DNA of 64,000 nucleotides from an uncultured Owenweeksia sp. (GCA_937146805.1 CAKZRR010000018.1:1-64000); one strand, 5' to 3'. Shown: positions 18,371 through 27,691, counted from the first letter of the stretch. Notes: a model not told the origin generated them from the sequence alone. A program made the numbers and translations.

Positions 18371-20704
18371 CTAAAACGGGTACCCCAAGGCAATATTTAA
18401 TGTTGAATTTTTTAGCCAAGGGCGAGTAGCAATGACCCACTGTTTATTGCTTTCGAGCAAGGCAGGGTCGCGTACTTTAAGGCCTAAATCCAATCTTAAA
18501 ATAAAGAAATCTAAATCCATCCTAAAGCCAAATCCGCTGCCAACAGCCATTTCCCTGATAAAGGAGTTAAACTTTAAATTGGTAGCTTCATTTTCTAAAC
18601 CTCCACTTAGCCATACGTTTCCAGCATCTATAAAAACCGATCCATACAAAAATCCAAAAATAGGAAAGCGGTACTCTGAGCTAAACAACATTTTTACGGT
18701 TCCAGTAGAAAAGCCCAAATGTTCTCCAGTGGCATAATTGGTATTGGGTTGGGTGCCGGCTCCAAGTCTATAGGCAAGCCATCCTCTTAAATCATTACTA
18801 CCTCCCATGTAAAAGTATTTTGAAAAAGGGGGGACTCTAAAGTCGCCTGTATCTGTTTGGTGTAAGCTGTTGCCATAGGGCAAAATATAACCTCCATAAA
18901 TCCTATTGGCCCAAGTGCGTTTTTTCTTGAAATTCCAGTAATGACGTAGATCTAAATCAAATTTCACGTATTGAAAGTAGTGTACGTCAAAAATGCCGCG
19001 CGTGCCATTATTAAGATCAGTTCCAAGACTCATGGAGTTATCTAGTCCTTTAAATAGATTACCAGCCGTTTCTACAGAAGTTCTTAAATAACGCGGGCTT
19101 TTACGCTTTTCTTCTAACTGCTCATTAACCAAATAGGTGAGTCTTGAGCTTGAAATGAATTCGGAAGTAAAGGCCGCTCTTTGAATATCAGATAAGGCTG
19201 TTCGGAAGTCTTTATCTACATTAATAACCTGAGAGTAACTCATGTCAATCAAATCTACTCGCCACGATTTCCTCCTAGATTCTTTCCAGTTATAAGTTAG
19301 TTTCCCTCCAAAAGTGGTTCGGTCAAATTCGTTTCGCGCTAATCGAGAGTAACTCAAAGAAAGTTTGGAATTGGGCACCATCCTTTTAGGGATGATTTTG
19401 TAGGTGTTAAATGGAAGCAAGAATCGTGGAAACAGAATCCCTATTTCGCCCCCGTATTCAAAAGCAAACCTGCTATCGCGACCCGTTAAAGAGATATTAT
19501 AATCGATACCACTTTTAATTCTAATTTCTAGAGCTTCGCCAGCGCCAAAAATATTTCGGTTTACCCAACCCACACTGGCGTTAATACCCGGGTTGTTACC
19601 AATAAAAGTTAGTTCAAGCTCCTGAGTGGTAGTTTGTTTAGGTAAAGGTTTTAGGTTTACTGTGGCTACTAATTGGTTTAAGGTATCGTTGGCCGGATCT
19701 ACCGGAATGAGTTTTATTTGATTCTCACTAAAAGCTTTATAACCAATTAAATGGGAGTACGATTCTTTAATAATTTGCTCGTTGTATAAATCGCCTTTTT
19801 CAAAATGAAGCGCATCCGTAAGGTAACGAGGTTTGTATAGCAGGGTATCAAATAGGAGATGAAATTCATCAAAAGTCAAGCTGTCAAGCGGCTTGGTTAC
19901 CGTGGCATCTAAGTTTTTTAAAATGATGTAGATGTCCTTAATAATATAGGGTTTGTGATCTTCAAAATAGGAGGTGTCACTATTGATCACCTTATGTTGT
20001 TGAATCACCATTTTTATGTCTACCCAATTACCTTGCAAAAAGGTATCTACTTCGTAGCCAATGTTATTTTTAGAGAAGCCGTAGTAACCATGCTCCTTAA
20101 ATATTTTGGTAAGACGTAATCTTTCTTTCTCTAATAAATCGGCATCATAAGCTTGGCTAGGCAATACCATTTGATCTTTTGAAAAATAACTCAAAAGTGG
20201 CTTAAGGCTTTCAGTTTCGGTATAAGTGTTATATGATTTTACTCGATAACGCGGCCCAGTTTTTACCGTGTAGTTTACCGAGGCTTTGTTTTCTTTTTTA
20301 TGAATGCTGTCAATCTTATAATTGGCTCGAGCTTTAAAATAGCCTTTATTAAAATACCAAAGCTGCAACTGAGCTGCCCCTCGCGCAATTTTTTCCTCAT
20401 CCACTATTACAGGCGCTTTTCCTACTTTAGTAAAAAAGCTACTATCGGTATTATCGCCCCAATTGTGAAGAGTTAAGCTAGGCGAAAGGAAGTAGCCAAA
20501 TTTGGGCGAAAAAAGCCAAATTCCATTGTTGGGTTTTTGCTTTAAAATGTCCTCAGCTTCTTCGGGTGCATTATTTTTTTCGTTCACAATAATGCTCTGA
20601 TCCATCAACAGCATTTTTCCTTTAGGAACGTATTTGGTATTGTTGCAAGCCGTAATGGCCCACATCAAAATGGGGAGTAGAAGTATGTAGCTTTTTTTAC
20701 TCAA
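18371..20704 (-). CDS. tamL: TamL-type OMP85 lipoprotein (BamA/TamA family)
   Basis: About 777 residues. The N-terminus is a lipoprotein signal (SKKSYILLLPILMWAITAC, Cys20), then NNTKYVPKGKMLL, the opening seen in Bacteroidota TamL. POTRA-like repeats follow (for example WYFNKGYFKARANYKID, LTKIFKEHGYYGFSK) and then a 16-strand OMP85 barrel with NDLRGWLAYRLGAG, the conserved lid-lock-type loop, and a last strand ending LNIALGYPF. TamL is thought to insert outer-membrane proteins as a surface-side lipoprotein version of TamA. The frame is open to an ATG at 20788, but that lies upstream of a -7 box and inside the divergent gene; the TTG at 20704 gives a perfect signal. Start is an inference. No TamB gene is adjacent. 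Confidence 0.85.
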   Translation of the reverse strand: MSKKSYILLLPILMWAITACNNTKYVPKGKMLLMDQSIIVNEKNNAPEEAEDILKQKPNNGIWLFSPKFGYFLSPSLTLHNWGDNTDSSFFTKVGKAPVIVDEEKIARGAAQLQLWYFNKGYFKARANYKIDSIHKKENKASVNYTVKTGPRYRVKSYNTYTETESLKPLLSYFSKDQMVLPSQAYDADLLEKERLRLTKIFKEHGYYGFSKNNIGYEVDTFLQGNWVDIKMVIQQHKVINSDTSYFEDHKPYIIKDIYIILKNLDATVTKPLDSLTFDEFHLLFDTLLYKPRYLTDALHFEKGDLYNEQIIKESYSHLIGYKAFSENQIKLIPVDPANDTLNQLVATVNLKPLPKQTTTQELELTFIGNNPGINASVGWVNRNIFGAGEALEIRIKSGIDYNISLTGRDSRFAFEYGGEIGILFPRFLLPFNTYKIIPKRMVPNSKLSLSYSRLARNEFDRTTFGGKLTYNWKESRRKSWRVDLIDMSYSQVINVDKDFRTALSDIQRAAFTSEFISSSRLTYLVNEQLEEKRKSPRYLRTSVETAGNLFKGLDNSMSLGTDLNNGTRGIFDVHYFQYVKFDLDLRHYWNFKKKRTWANRIYGGYILPYGNSLHQTDTGDFRVPPFSKYFYMGGSNDLRGWLAYRLGAGTQPNTNYATGEHLGFSTGTVKMLFSSEYRFPIFGFLYGSVFIDAGNVWLSGGLENEATNLKFNSFIREMAVGSGFGFRMDLDFFILRLDLGLKVRDPALLESNKQWVIATRPWLKNSTLNIALGYPF

Positions 20705-20726
20705 ATTAGTTGCTGCTAATAATGTG

Positions 20727-20734
20727 CAAATGTA
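20727..20734 (-). promoter_or_regulatory. -7 box for tamL
   Basis: Minus-strand TACATTTG, about 23 bases upstream of the TTG at 20704. It decides the start: the ATG at 20788 would lie upstream of the transcript. Confidence 0.6.
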
Positions 20735-20741
20735 ATAGGAT

Positions 20742-21449
20742 ATGATATCACGGTCTGCCGAAAAGTTAATTAGAAAATTACGTGCCAAAAAACACCGGCA
20801 ACAGCATCAACTTTTTGTAGCCGAAGGGCGAAAAGTTATAGCGGATATATTGAAGGAAGGCTTACATCCAATACACTGGTTTGCCTTGGCTGATAGTATT
20901 TGGATTGCCCAAGGAGCGGAGGAAATTGATCCCAAACAACTACAAGAATTAAGCAGCTTGGAAGTAGCGGATGAAGTGTTGGCTGTTTTTTCAATGCCTA
21001 TTAAAAGTAATTATACAGAGGGTAGTGCATTGGTTTTAAATGAGTTAAAAGACCCAGGTAATTTGGGTACTATTATGCGAACGGCAGATTGGTTTGGTAT
21101 TAAAACTATTTATTGCTCCTTAGGCACGGTGGATGTTTTTAACCCTAAAGTAGTGCAAAGTACCATGGGCAGTATTGCTCGTATTCAAATACAATATTTG
21201 GAGGATGCTTTAATTTATGAGAAGCTAAGTGCTAAGGATATTTTTGTGGCTGATATGAATGGGGTCCCTGTAAAGGAGATAAAACCAGCCGGTGATTTTG
21301 CTCTGATAATGGGTAATGAATCACATGGGCCGAGCAATTTTTGGAAAGAAAAGGCCAAAGCGGTAACTATTCCGCAAGCCGGAAAAAGTGAAATAGAAAG
21401 CTTAAACGTAGCCATGGCCACCGCGGTAATTTTAGGCTGCTGGACATAA
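20742..21449 (+). CDS. TrmH/SpoU-family RNA 2'-O-methyltransferase
   Basis: A 235-residue SPOUT enzyme. The N-terminal substrate-binding part (EKLIRKLRAKKHRQQHQLFVAEG, written in pieces: EKLIRKLRAKK, HQLFVAEGRKV) is L30e-like. The catalytic domain shows motif 1 in DPGNLGTIMRTADWFG with the Asn/Arg pair, motif 2 in LIMGNESHGPS with Asn-Glu, and motif 3 in IPQAGKSEIESLNVAMATAV. These form the SAM-binding trefoil knot. It methylates a ribose in rRNA or tRNA; close relatives include RlmB and TsnR-like enzymes, so the target is not fixed. It starts divergently from tamL with about 37 bases between starts. Confidence 0.9.
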   Translation: MISRSAEKLIRKLRAKKHRQQHQLFVAEGRKVIADILKEGLHPIHWFALADSIWIAQGAEEIDPKQLQELSSLEVADEVLAVFSMPIKSNYTEGSALVLNELKDPGNLGTIMRTADWFGIKTIYCSLGTVDVFNPKVVQSTMGSIARIQIQYLEDALIYEKLSAKDIFVADMNGVPVKEIKPAGDFALIMGNESHGPSNFWKEKAKAVTIPQAGKSEIESLNVAMATAVILGCWT

Positions 21450-21494
21450 AAAAGTGGATGCATCCATATATGGGACACATCCACTAAAAAACAA
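21450..21494. terminator. Bidirectional terminator between convergent genes
   Basis: AAAAAGTGGATG and CATCCACTAAAAAA: an 8-bp AGTGGATG/CATCCACT stem with a 25-base loop containing CCATATATGG, itself a palindrome, flanked by A/T runs. It sits between the convergent methyltransferase and T9SS cargo genes. Confidence 0.65.
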
Positions 21495-21499
21495 AGAAA

Positions 21500-22234
21500 T
21501 TAGTTTTTAATAAGGCGTTGGGTAATCCATTCTCCTGATAGAGTTTGACCTCTAAAAAGATAAACGCCATTTTGTAAATTATCCGTAGCAATTTTCAACT
21601 CTTTGTTCCAAGCACCTTGCTTCGATGTACATACTTTACCCGTGGCATCTATTAACTCCACACTTTTTAAAGTTTGTTGAGCTATTTCTATAGTAATAGA
21701 GTTGGTAAACACCGAAGGATAAACCTTTAAGGTAGGTAAGGCGAGTGGTTCTTCCACCTGTAAACCCTGACCCCAATTGCCGGCATCCCAAGTGCTGTAA
21801 TTTCCATCTCTAATAAAAGGAGGTGCACCTGCCACAAAGGCGCCTGTACTCCATAAGCCTGCGCTTACGGCTAAAGCTTCATAGGGTCCGCCACCTACAC
21901 CATACTGCATAAAGCTGGCCATTTGTCCTGCGGTAGGAGTTCCAGGGAAAGTGCCTGGGTACCAAAGTGCAATGCTTGCTGAAGCGCCAAATGTAAAACC
22001 CGAAAACTCTATGCGGCCTCCAGCGGGTACGTCTAATGGTCCTGATTTTTTAATGGTAAGACTGTTTACCTCATGCACCTGTGTGCCTACCGTAATTTGC
22101 GCACCAGCCAAGCTAAAATTGTTTTGCGAAAAGTTGTAAAAACGAATGGTACTGGATGTAACACGTTCAATGGCTACCGCAAAAGTAGTTTGTACGCCCA
22201 AGGCTAAAATTAAAAGAAGTACTGTTTTTTTCAT
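21500..22234 (-). CDS. Secreted protein with T9SS type A sorting domain
   Basis: A 244-residue protein with a signal peptide (MKKTVLLLILALGVQTTFA). The middle is a beta-sandwich-like region of unknown function (RFYNFSQNNFSLAGAQ, then GGRIEFSGFTFGASASIALW). It is enriched in Gly, Ser and Phe. The final 75 residues, from PTLKVYPSVFTNSITIEI through ELIDATGKVC and LQNGVYLFRGQTLSGEWITQRLIKN (split), are a T9SS type A sorting domain: YPS opening, two-strand core, GVYLFR and a basic end. It is expected to be released or anchored at the cell surface. Its role is unknown. It has its own unit, convergent with the rRNA methyltransferase and separated from the transporter gene. Confidence 0.82.
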   Translation of the reverse strand: MKKTVLLLILALGVQTTFAVAIERVTSSTIRFYNFSQNNFSLAGAQITVGTQVHEVNSLTIKKSGPLDVPAGGRIEFSGFTFGASASIALWYPGTFPGTPTAGQMASFMQYGVGGGPYEALAVSAGLWSTGAFVAGAPPFIRDGNYSTWDAGNWGQGLQVEEPLALPTLKVYPSVFTNSITIEIAQQTLKSVELIDATGKVCTSKQGAWNKELKIATDNLQNGVYLFRGQTLSGEWITQRLIKN

Positions 22235-22310
22235 GGAAAAGGAAGATTAAGTTATTAATTGGCAACAAGTTACTAAATAAAATAATCAACAAGCAGAAAA
22301 GGGACAATAT

Positions 22311-23180
22311 TTAACTTTTGGCTGTAAGTAGCTTTTTACGCATATACCCTTTATACCATACATTTAAAAATACACCCCCTAGTACCAAGCCCATGCCCCA
22401 TAAAACTTCGGCTTGGTAGCCGATGTTAAAAATGAGTACATCAAAGCCCAGCGCGAAAACAATACCTAGGTATTTTAAGTTTACAATTTCGTTAATCTCA
22501 GTAGCTTGTAAAGCTTTGGTCATATACACTTGGGCCACTTGGGTTAGTAAGCCCATAAGCAGTAGTAACAGCCATTCCCAACCTATTGGGCTTACCCAGT
22601 TAAAGTAACTAAGCAAGGCCATTACGGGCATAGCAATTAGCGGAAAGTAAAAAACTACTACCAGCGGATGGTCGCTATCTTTAACCTTGCGGATGCAGTT
22701 ATACGCCAAGCCAGCAAACAAGGCCGAAGCCACACCCATAACAAAAAGTTGTAAGCTGAGGTTGGGGTCAAATCCTTTAATAATAAAAATGCCCACAAAC
22801 GAAACGGCAAAAAACAACCATTGCATTTTATACATTTTTTCGCCCAGCATAAAAATGGCAAAAAAGGCTGTAAAAATGGGCGATAGGTACTGAATGGTAA
22901 TTGCCGAACCGAGCGGTAAATGCTGCAATGTGTAAAAGAAGAGTGACAAGGCGGTTACCCCAAAAACACCTCTTAAAATCAAATATTTTTTTTGATTTCC
23001 CCAAATAGGAATTTTACGCCTTTTTAGAATAACCAAGCAAATGCTGGCCGATATGAGGCTTCTAAAGAGCACCAACTCGGTGGTAGGCAGGCGGTGCAAA
23101 AATTTTACCGTTAAATTCATCAGGGCAAAACCCAAAACGGAAATAAGCATGTAGCCAACGGCTTTGTTTATTTTGAGCAA
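22311..23180 (-). CDS. EamA-family (DMT) inner-membrane transporter
   Basis: A 289-residue protein with ten predicted transmembrane helices in two EamA repeats. The first repeat runs GYMLISVLGFALMNLTVKFL to about residue 140 (IPIWGNQKKYLILRGVFGV, SAITIQYLSPIFTAFFAIFM), the second from about 150 (VASALFAGLAYNCIRKV to LGGVFLNVWYKGYM). DMT proteins export metabolites or drugs; some are amino-acid or nucleotide-sugar transporters. Start is TTG at 23180, 2 bases after the stop of the upstream FAD oxidoreductase, implying translational coupling. Substrate cannot be predicted. The downstream T9SS cargo gene lies 76 bases away. Confidence 0.88.
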   Translation of the reverse strand: MLKINKAVGYMLISVLGFALMNLTVKFLHRLPTTELVLFRSLISASICLVILKRRKIPIWGNQKKYLILRGVFGVTALSLFFYTLQHLPLGSAITIQYLSPIFTAFFAIFMLGEKMYKMQWLFFAVSFVGIFIIKGFDPNLSLQLFVMGVASALFAGLAYNCIRKVKDSDHPLVVVFYFPLIAMPVMALLSYFNWVSPIGWEWLLLLLMGLLTQVAQVYMTKALQATEINEIVNLKYLGIVFALGFDVLIFNIGYQAEVLWGMGLVLGGVFLNVWYKGYMRKKLLTAKS

Positions 23181-23182
23181 GC

Positions 23183-24742
23183 CTAGTGTTTTAAATAATT
23201 AAAAACGGCATCAGCACAATTTTCACCGTCAATGCCAGCCGATACAATGCCCCCAGCATAACCAGCCCCCTCGGCACAAGGAAAAAGGTTGGTGATTTGC
23301 GGATGCTGCAAAGTTTCACGGTCTCTTGGAATACGAACCGGGCTGCTTGTGCGGCTTTCAATGCCAATTACGTTGGCTGTTTCACTGTAGTAGCCTTTCA
23401 TTTTTTTGCCAAATTCAGGAAAAGCTCTGCGCAAACGTTCCGCAATGTGCTTGGGTAAAATTTGATGCATAGGCTCTGATTGTAAGCCGGGTACGTAACT
23501 GGTAGGGTTAAGGGTATTGGAAACTTTTCCTTTTACAAAATCGGTTAGTTTTTGAGCGGCTGCCTTTTGGGTGCCACCACCTGCATGCCACATTTGTTGC
23601 TCGCATTCGCGCTGAAATTGCATTCCCGCCAAGGCGCCAAATTTTTGATAGGCCCTTAAGTCGCTCAATTCTATCGCTACTACTATGCCCGAATTGGCAA
23701 ATAAATTGTCACGTTTACTGGGGCTCATGCCGTTTACCACCAACTCGTTTTGAGCTGTAGCTGCGGGAACGATAAAGCCACCCGGACACATACAAAATGA
23801 ATAAACTCCGCGCTCGTTAACCTGCTCCACTAATTTGTAAGGGGCGGCCGGTAAATAATCACCACGGGGGTTGCCGTGGTATTGAATTTTGTCAATGAGC
23901 TCCTGCGGATGCTCCACCCGAACGCCCATAGCAAAGGGTTTTGCCTCCAGTGCAATTTTTTTACGATGCAATAATTCATACACATCTCTAGCTGAATGGC
24001 CCGTAGCTAAAATAAGTGCCTCGCCATCTACACTATCTCCATTTTGGGTTTTTATTCCGCTTACGCGGGATGAATGTATGGTAAGATCATCCATTCGGGT
24101 ATTAAAGTGAATTTCACCTCCAAAATCTATAATAGTTTGACGCATGGCAGCCACCACTTTGGGTAATTTATTAGTACCAATATGTGGGTGAGCATCAATT
24201 AAAATATCTTCTACTGCGCCATGGTTTACTAAAATATCTAAAACCCGTTTTACGCTGCCGCGCTTTTTACTGCGCGTGTATAATTTTCCATCCGAGTAGG
24301 TGCCAGCGCCTCCCTCACCAAAGCAATAATTAGAATCGGGGTTTACAATATGATCGCGGGTAATGGCTTTTAAATCGCGCCTCCGGGCTTGTGCATCTTT
24401 ACCACGCTCTATAATTATGGGTTTTAAGCCCAACTCTATACAACGCAAGGCAGCAAACATTCCGGCTGGGCCGCAACCAATAATAAGTACTCTTTTACCC
24501 TTGCTTGTATTTTGGTAATTGGGTTTTAAAACTTCGCGTGGCAGCGCCTCCTCACCAATAAAAAGGCGCGCTTTTAAATTTACTTTAATGTTTCGGGCGC
24601 GTGCATCAATCGACCGATTGAGCAATTGCAGGCCTTTTAAATCTTGGAGAGAGATGCCTGCTTTGGCGGCAAAAAGTTTTTCGTATTCCAATTTGCTGGC
24701 GGCTTCTTTTGGGGAGCAAACCAGCGCAATGTCTTTAATCAA
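23183..24742 (-). CDS. FAD-dependent oxidoreductase (NAD(FAD)-utilising dehydrogenase, COG2509 type)
   Basis: A 519-residue flavoprotein. A Rossmann dinucleotide motif GCGPAGMFAALRCIELG lies near residues 88-104, with a preceding N-terminal domain of about 80 residues and later blocks CFGEGGAGTYSDGKLYTRS, LILATGHSARDVYELL, and the C-terminal FAD motif FPCAEGAGYAGGIVSAGIDG. These match the uncharacterised COG2509 family, whose function is unknown; some relatives resemble geranylgeranyl reductases. Start is TTG at 24742, 10 bases after the expected transcript start from a good -7 box at 24759-24766, and no ATG fits better. Coupled to the EamA gene downstream. Confidence 0.85.
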   Translation of the reverse strand: MIKDIALVCSPKEAASKLEYEKLFAAKAGISLQDLKGLQLLNRSIDARARNIKVNLKARLFIGEEALPREVLKPNYQNTSKGKRVLIIGCGPAGMFAALRCIELGLKPIIIERGKDAQARRRDLKAITRDHIVNPDSNYCFGEGGAGTYSDGKLYTRSKKRGSVKRVLDILVNHGAVEDILIDAHPHIGTNKLPKVVAAMRQTIIDFGGEIHFNTRMDDLTIHSSRVSGIKTQNGDSVDGEALILATGHSARDVYELLHRKKIALEAKPFAMGVRVEHPQELIDKIQYHGNPRGDYLPAAPYKLVEQVNERGVYSFCMCPGGFIVPAATAQNELVVNGMSPSKRDNLFANSGIVVAIELSDLRAYQKFGALAGMQFQRECEQQMWHAGGGTQKAAAQKLTDFVKGKVSNTLNPTSYVPGLQSEPMHQILPKHIAERLRRAFPEFGKKMKGYYSETANVIGIESRTSSPVRIPRDRETLQHPQITNLFPCAEGAGYAGGIVSAGIDGENCADAVFNYLKH

Positions 24743-24758
24743 GGCCTAAAATTTTGGG

Positions 24759-24766
24759 CAAAGGTA
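24759..24766 (-). promoter_or_regulatory. -7 box for the FAD oxidoreductase-EamA unit
   Basis: Minus-strand TACCTTTG, exact TAnnTTTG, 17 bases from the TTG start. This supports the unusual TTG. Confidence 0.55.
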
Positions 24767-24820
24767 GGGTTTCGAAATCAGCTTATATAAGTACTGTAGC
24801 TTTCTTAGTCTTTCAGATTT

Positions 24821-25642
24821 TTAGTTTAAATCTATGCACTGAGCATCCTCATGTTCAAACAAAAACCCCTCACACTCTTTAAAAGCAACCCCTTTGTTAT
24901 TAAAAAAAACAGTTTTGAATGAACCACCTTTTAGTTGGTAATGCTCCAGTATTGTGCTCCCTTCTTCCGTATAGGATCTCCTTAAAAGGCCGGATATGAG
25001 CCTATCATCTTTGTAAATCACTGAGCGAAATTGTCGATTCTTAGAATCAAAATAATTGTGTAAACCCTGTTTCATTCCGTATATGTCAACCTTATTAATA
25101 GTGTCACCATCCACTATTTTAAAAAATGGTTTTTGGATTACTTTGTATCGATGTTTCGAAAATTCAATAATCTGATTATCAGTCTTGTAAGTAAAACTAT
25201 CGTTATCTAAGCCCATTAAATAGAAGCGAAAGTTAAAACAACAAAGACACTCACATTCTTCTTCAATTGTCAAAAAAGTATCTAATTGATTAATTATCGT
25301 GTCTGGTTTAAGATCATTATAAACCAAGTCGATTGTGTCTAAGTTGGAATGTATACTTGGGTTTATTGAAATGCAACAATTTGCCTTTACAGAAACTTCA
25401 ACTATAGTAGTGTCTGCGTGTTTTTCAATAGAAACTATCCGGTTGTTTAAATTGTATGCATGTACTTCATCTGTGCATTCCGAAGGTTCAAATTTCACTA
25501 ATTTAATATCAGGATTATCTTGTGAAGAAGAGAATAATGACGAGCTAAGTAAGAGAATGAGTAGTGCAAATTTATTGATGATGAAACATTTAGGAATTAC
25601 ACAAAGGGGCTTGTTCTTTCCATTGTTTGCCAAAAAAGTCAT
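24821..25642 (-). CDS. Uncharacterised secreted or membrane-anchored protein
   Basis: About 273 residues, not recognised. The ATG at 25642 sits one base after the stop of the 65-residue gene (TGAGATG), so translation is likely coupled; the frame is open to 25699 but that would overlap. After a polar start there is a hydrophobic stretch (FALLILLLSSSLFSSS, residues about 25-40) that could be a late signal peptide, then a cysteine-containing region (KANCCISIN, EEECECLCCFNF) and a Phe/Tyr-rich end with repeats of FNN and YKDDR. The cysteine cluster (CECLCC) might bind metal or form disulfides. No family assignment; conserved in close relatives is only a guess. Confidence 0.55.
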   Translation of the reverse strand: MTFLANNGKNKPLCVIPKCFIINKFALLILLLSSSLFSSSQDNPDIKLVKFEPSECTDEVHAYNLNNRIVSIEKHADTTIVEVSVKANCCISINPSIHSNLDTIDLVYNDLKPDTIINQLDTFLTIEEECECLCCFNFRFYLMGLDNDSFTYKTDNQIIEFSKHRYKVIQKPFFKIVDGDTINKVDIYGMKQGLHNYFDSKNRQFRSVIYKDDRLISGLLRRSYTEEGSTILEHYQLKGGSFKTVFFNNKGVAFKECEGFLFEHEDAQCIDLN

Positions 25643-25643
25643 C

Positions 25644-25841
25644 TCAGTCAAAACTCTTATCACGGTTTTTCTTTCCACTGGCTCTAATGAGTTGAACAAT
25701 TAGATAAAGTAAGGTGAGCGATAAAAATACCAGGTTTATAGTTTTAGCAAAAGGGGGCACCATTTCAGGTAAAATTTGCCCCATTAAAACCATTAGGTTT
25801 AAAACAATAAGTACTATTAGAAATATTTTACGCATAGCCAT
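25644..25841 (-). CDS. Small two-helix membrane protein
   Basis: A 65-residue protein with two hydrophobic helices (IFLIVLIVLNLMVLMGQIL and INLVFLSLTLLYLIVQLI), and a basic, charged C-terminus (SGKKNRDKSFD). It might start at the second ATG, 25835 (MRKIF). Not recognised as a named family. Its TGA overlaps the start region of the uncharacterised 273-residue gene that follows, so the two form a pair. Function unknown. Confidence 0.55.
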   Translation of the reverse strand: MAMRKIFLIVLIVLNLMVLMGQILPEMVPPFAKTINLVFLSLTLLYLIVQLIRASGKKNRDKSFD

Positions 25842-25945
25842 TTTTTAAAACGAAACTTAAAGTTCGTGGAAAAAAACGAGATACGATAAATTAAATGCTA
25901 AAAACCCGTATTTGAGGAAAGTAGGTGGTTGTTGTAAAGCCTATT

Positions 25946-27070
25946 TTACTCAACCCAATCAGCAATAAAAAGGTTGGTATTACGCGTGCCTCCGTTATTT
26001 CTATTGCTTGAAAAAATCAGTTTCTTCCCATCAGGGCTAAACATTGGAAAGGCATCAAAAACACCATCGTAGCTTACTTGCTCTAGTCCAGTTCCATCTA
26101 CATTAATTAAATACATATTAAATGGAAAGCCTTTTTCGGAAGCATGGTTAGATGAGAATAGAATTTTTTCGCCACTGGGGTGAAAAAAGGGAGCCCAATT
26201 GGCATTTCCTAGCTTTGTAACCTGTTGTAAATCACTTCCATCTACATTGCAAACGTAAATTTCCATATCGGCAGGCATTACCAATCCTTGCACCAATAGC
26301 TCCTTGTACTTGGTTATTTCTTCCTCGGTTTGGGGGCGCGAAGAACGGAAAACCAGCTTTTTGCTGTCGGGCGAAAAGAAGGCGCCTCCATCGTAACCCA
26401 AGCCCGTGGTTACTTGCGTTTTTTCACTACCATCAATGTTCATGGTCCATAATTCTAAATCTCCCGAACGGGTAGAGGTAAATACTATCTTTTTCCCATC
26501 AGGCGAAACAGTGGCTTCGGCATCATACCCTTCGTTGGTGGTAAGGGTATCGGTAATTTCACCTTGTAGGTTGGCTACAAAAATATCGTAGGTATTGTAT
26601 ATAGGCCAAACGTAACCTTGCTCTCTGCTGGGTTCTTCGGGGCAAGCATCGCCTCCTAGGTGAGTACTGGCATACACAATGCTGGTATCTCCCGGAAGGA
26701 AATAAGCGCAGGTGGTGCGGCCTTTTCCAGTGCTCAACATTTTTGGCTTCTCCGTCATCATGCCGTTATCATCAATATTAAAGTAAAACATTTGATCGCA
26801 CTTTACATCCCAACCATCGTAGTTAGATTGAAAAACAGCCATGCTATTATCAAAAGAAAAGTAGGCTTCGGCATTATCACCTCCATCCGTTAATTGGCGA
26901 ATATTGGCCAAGTGTTTTTCGCCATCATACAGCAATTCACTTTTTTTGGTAGCACCGCTAGCACCATCTTCATAGGATGTGTTGCTTTCTGTTTCGGGGC
27001 TTGCATTGCCTTTGCAAGAGGTTAAAATGGCTACGATGGAGAGAATAGAAAATTTAAAAAGTACTTTCAT
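25946..27070 (-). CDS. TolB-like PD40 beta-propeller lipoprotein
   Basis: About 374 residues. The ATG at 27070 gives a lipoprotein signal ([19 protein letters not shown], Cys19), so the open frame upstream to 27178 is not used. It overlaps the yidD stop in ATGA. The mature part is a propeller of WD40-like/PD40 repeats: [71 protein letters not shown]. TolB-type propellers sit at the periplasmic face of the outer membrane; in Bacteroidota such lipoproteins are often of unknown role. It is the last gene of the run that starts at the vapB-like gene. Confidence 0.8.
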   Translation of the reverse strand: MKVLFKFSILSIVAILTSCKGNASPETESNTSYEDGASGATKKSELLYDGEKHLANIRQLTDGGDNAEAYFSFDNSMAVFQSNYDGWDVKCDQMFYFNIDDNGMMTEKPKMLSTGKGRTTCAYFLPGDTSIVYASTHLGGDACPEEPSREQGYVWPIYNTYDIFVANLQGEITDTLTTNEGYDAEATVSPDGKKIVFTSTRSGDLELWTMNIDGSEKTQVTTGLGYDGGAFFSPDSKKLVFRSSRPQTEEEITKYKELLVQGLVMPADMEIYVCNVDGSDLQQVTKLGNANWAPFFHPSGEKILFSSNHASEKGFPFNMYLINVDGTGLEQVSYDGVFDAFPMFSPDGKKLIFSSNRNNGGTRNTNLFIADWVE

Positions 27071-27312
27071 TTTGATGAATCTGATTTTGTGGGAACAGGG
27101 TCGTGACCGTGTGTTCCCCATGGATGACATTTTGAAATTCGTTTTACACCCAGCCATATACCTTTTAAAGGACCCCAAATTTGTATGGCCTCAATAGTAT
27201 ATTGGGAGCATGTGGGGTTGTGACGACAGCTGTGCGGTAATATTGGCGAAATTACTAGTTGATAAATTCTAACCAAAAGAATAAAGGGGAAGGATATTAT
27301 TTTTTTTACCAC
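27067..27312 (-). CDS. yidD: Membrane protein insertion efficiency factor YidD
   Basis: An 81-residue protein matching YidD: hydrophobic N-terminus ([21 protein letters not shown]), then [21 protein letters not shown] and [12 protein letters not shown] with the family cysteines, and GHDPVP. YidD helps YidC-mediated insertion of inner-membrane proteins; in many bacteria it lies in rnpA-yidD-yidC. Here it overlaps the end of a toxin gene by 7 bases at its start and the downstream PD40 gene by 4 at its end, outside that context. Confidence 0.95.
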   Translation of the reverse strand: MVKKIISFPFILLVRIYQLVISPILPHSCRHNPTCSQYTIEAIQIWGPLKGIWLGVKRISKCHPWGTHGHDPVPTKSDSSK

Positions 27313-27686
27313 AGTGTTTTTACGGGGTATTTGCTAATCAATTTATCCTTGCTTACCAGGGTTAATTCGTTGTTTATAGCCTGAGCTATTAACATTCTGT
27401 CAAAAGGGTCGCGATGGTAATGTTCTAACTGGCTAATTGTTTCAATATCAGTGGTTTTAATCTCTAATGTTTCTATTTTGTTTTTTTTTGCGAGTGCCTC
27501 TAATTCCTTAATAGTAATGGTTAGATCTAGTTTTCCGAGGCTTTGCTTTATGGCTATTTCCCAAAAACTAACAATGCTTACCGAGAGTTCTTTTTTATCC
27601 TCAAAAACTTTAAGAGCAATAGGCGATAGAGCTTTATTTCCAGTTAGAAAAAAAAGAAGGGCGTGCGTATCAACAAGGTAAGCCAT
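27306..27686 (-). CDS. PIN-domain toxin (VapC family)
   Basis: A 126-residue PIN-domain RNase. The acidic residues expected for metal-dependent cleavage are Asp6 (YLVDTHALL), Glu43 (SFWEIAIK), Asp96 ([10 protein letters not shown]) and Asp114 (VSKDKLI). Length is typical of type II toxins. The gene lies 5 bases after a short upstream gene that looks like its antitoxin and shares its likely promoter. VapC-like toxins cut specific RNAs, often initiator tRNA or rRNA, but the target is unknown. It overlaps the yidD start by 7 bases. Confidence 0.9.
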   Translation of the reverse strand: MAYLVDTHALLFFLTGNKALSPIALKVFEDKKELSVSIVSFWEIAIKQSLGKLDLTITIKELEALAKKNKIETLEIKTTDIETISQLEHYHRDPFDRMLIAQAINNELTLVSKDKLISKYPVKTLW

Positions 27687-27691
27687 TGCGA

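Noticed and set aside
25567-25574. TAAATTTG -7 box on the minus strand
   Set aside because: It lies inside the coding region of the uncharacterised protein with no start codon after it.
27067-27178. Longer start for the PD40 lipoprotein
   Set aside because: It overlaps yidD in another frame; the lipoprotein signal starts at 27070.
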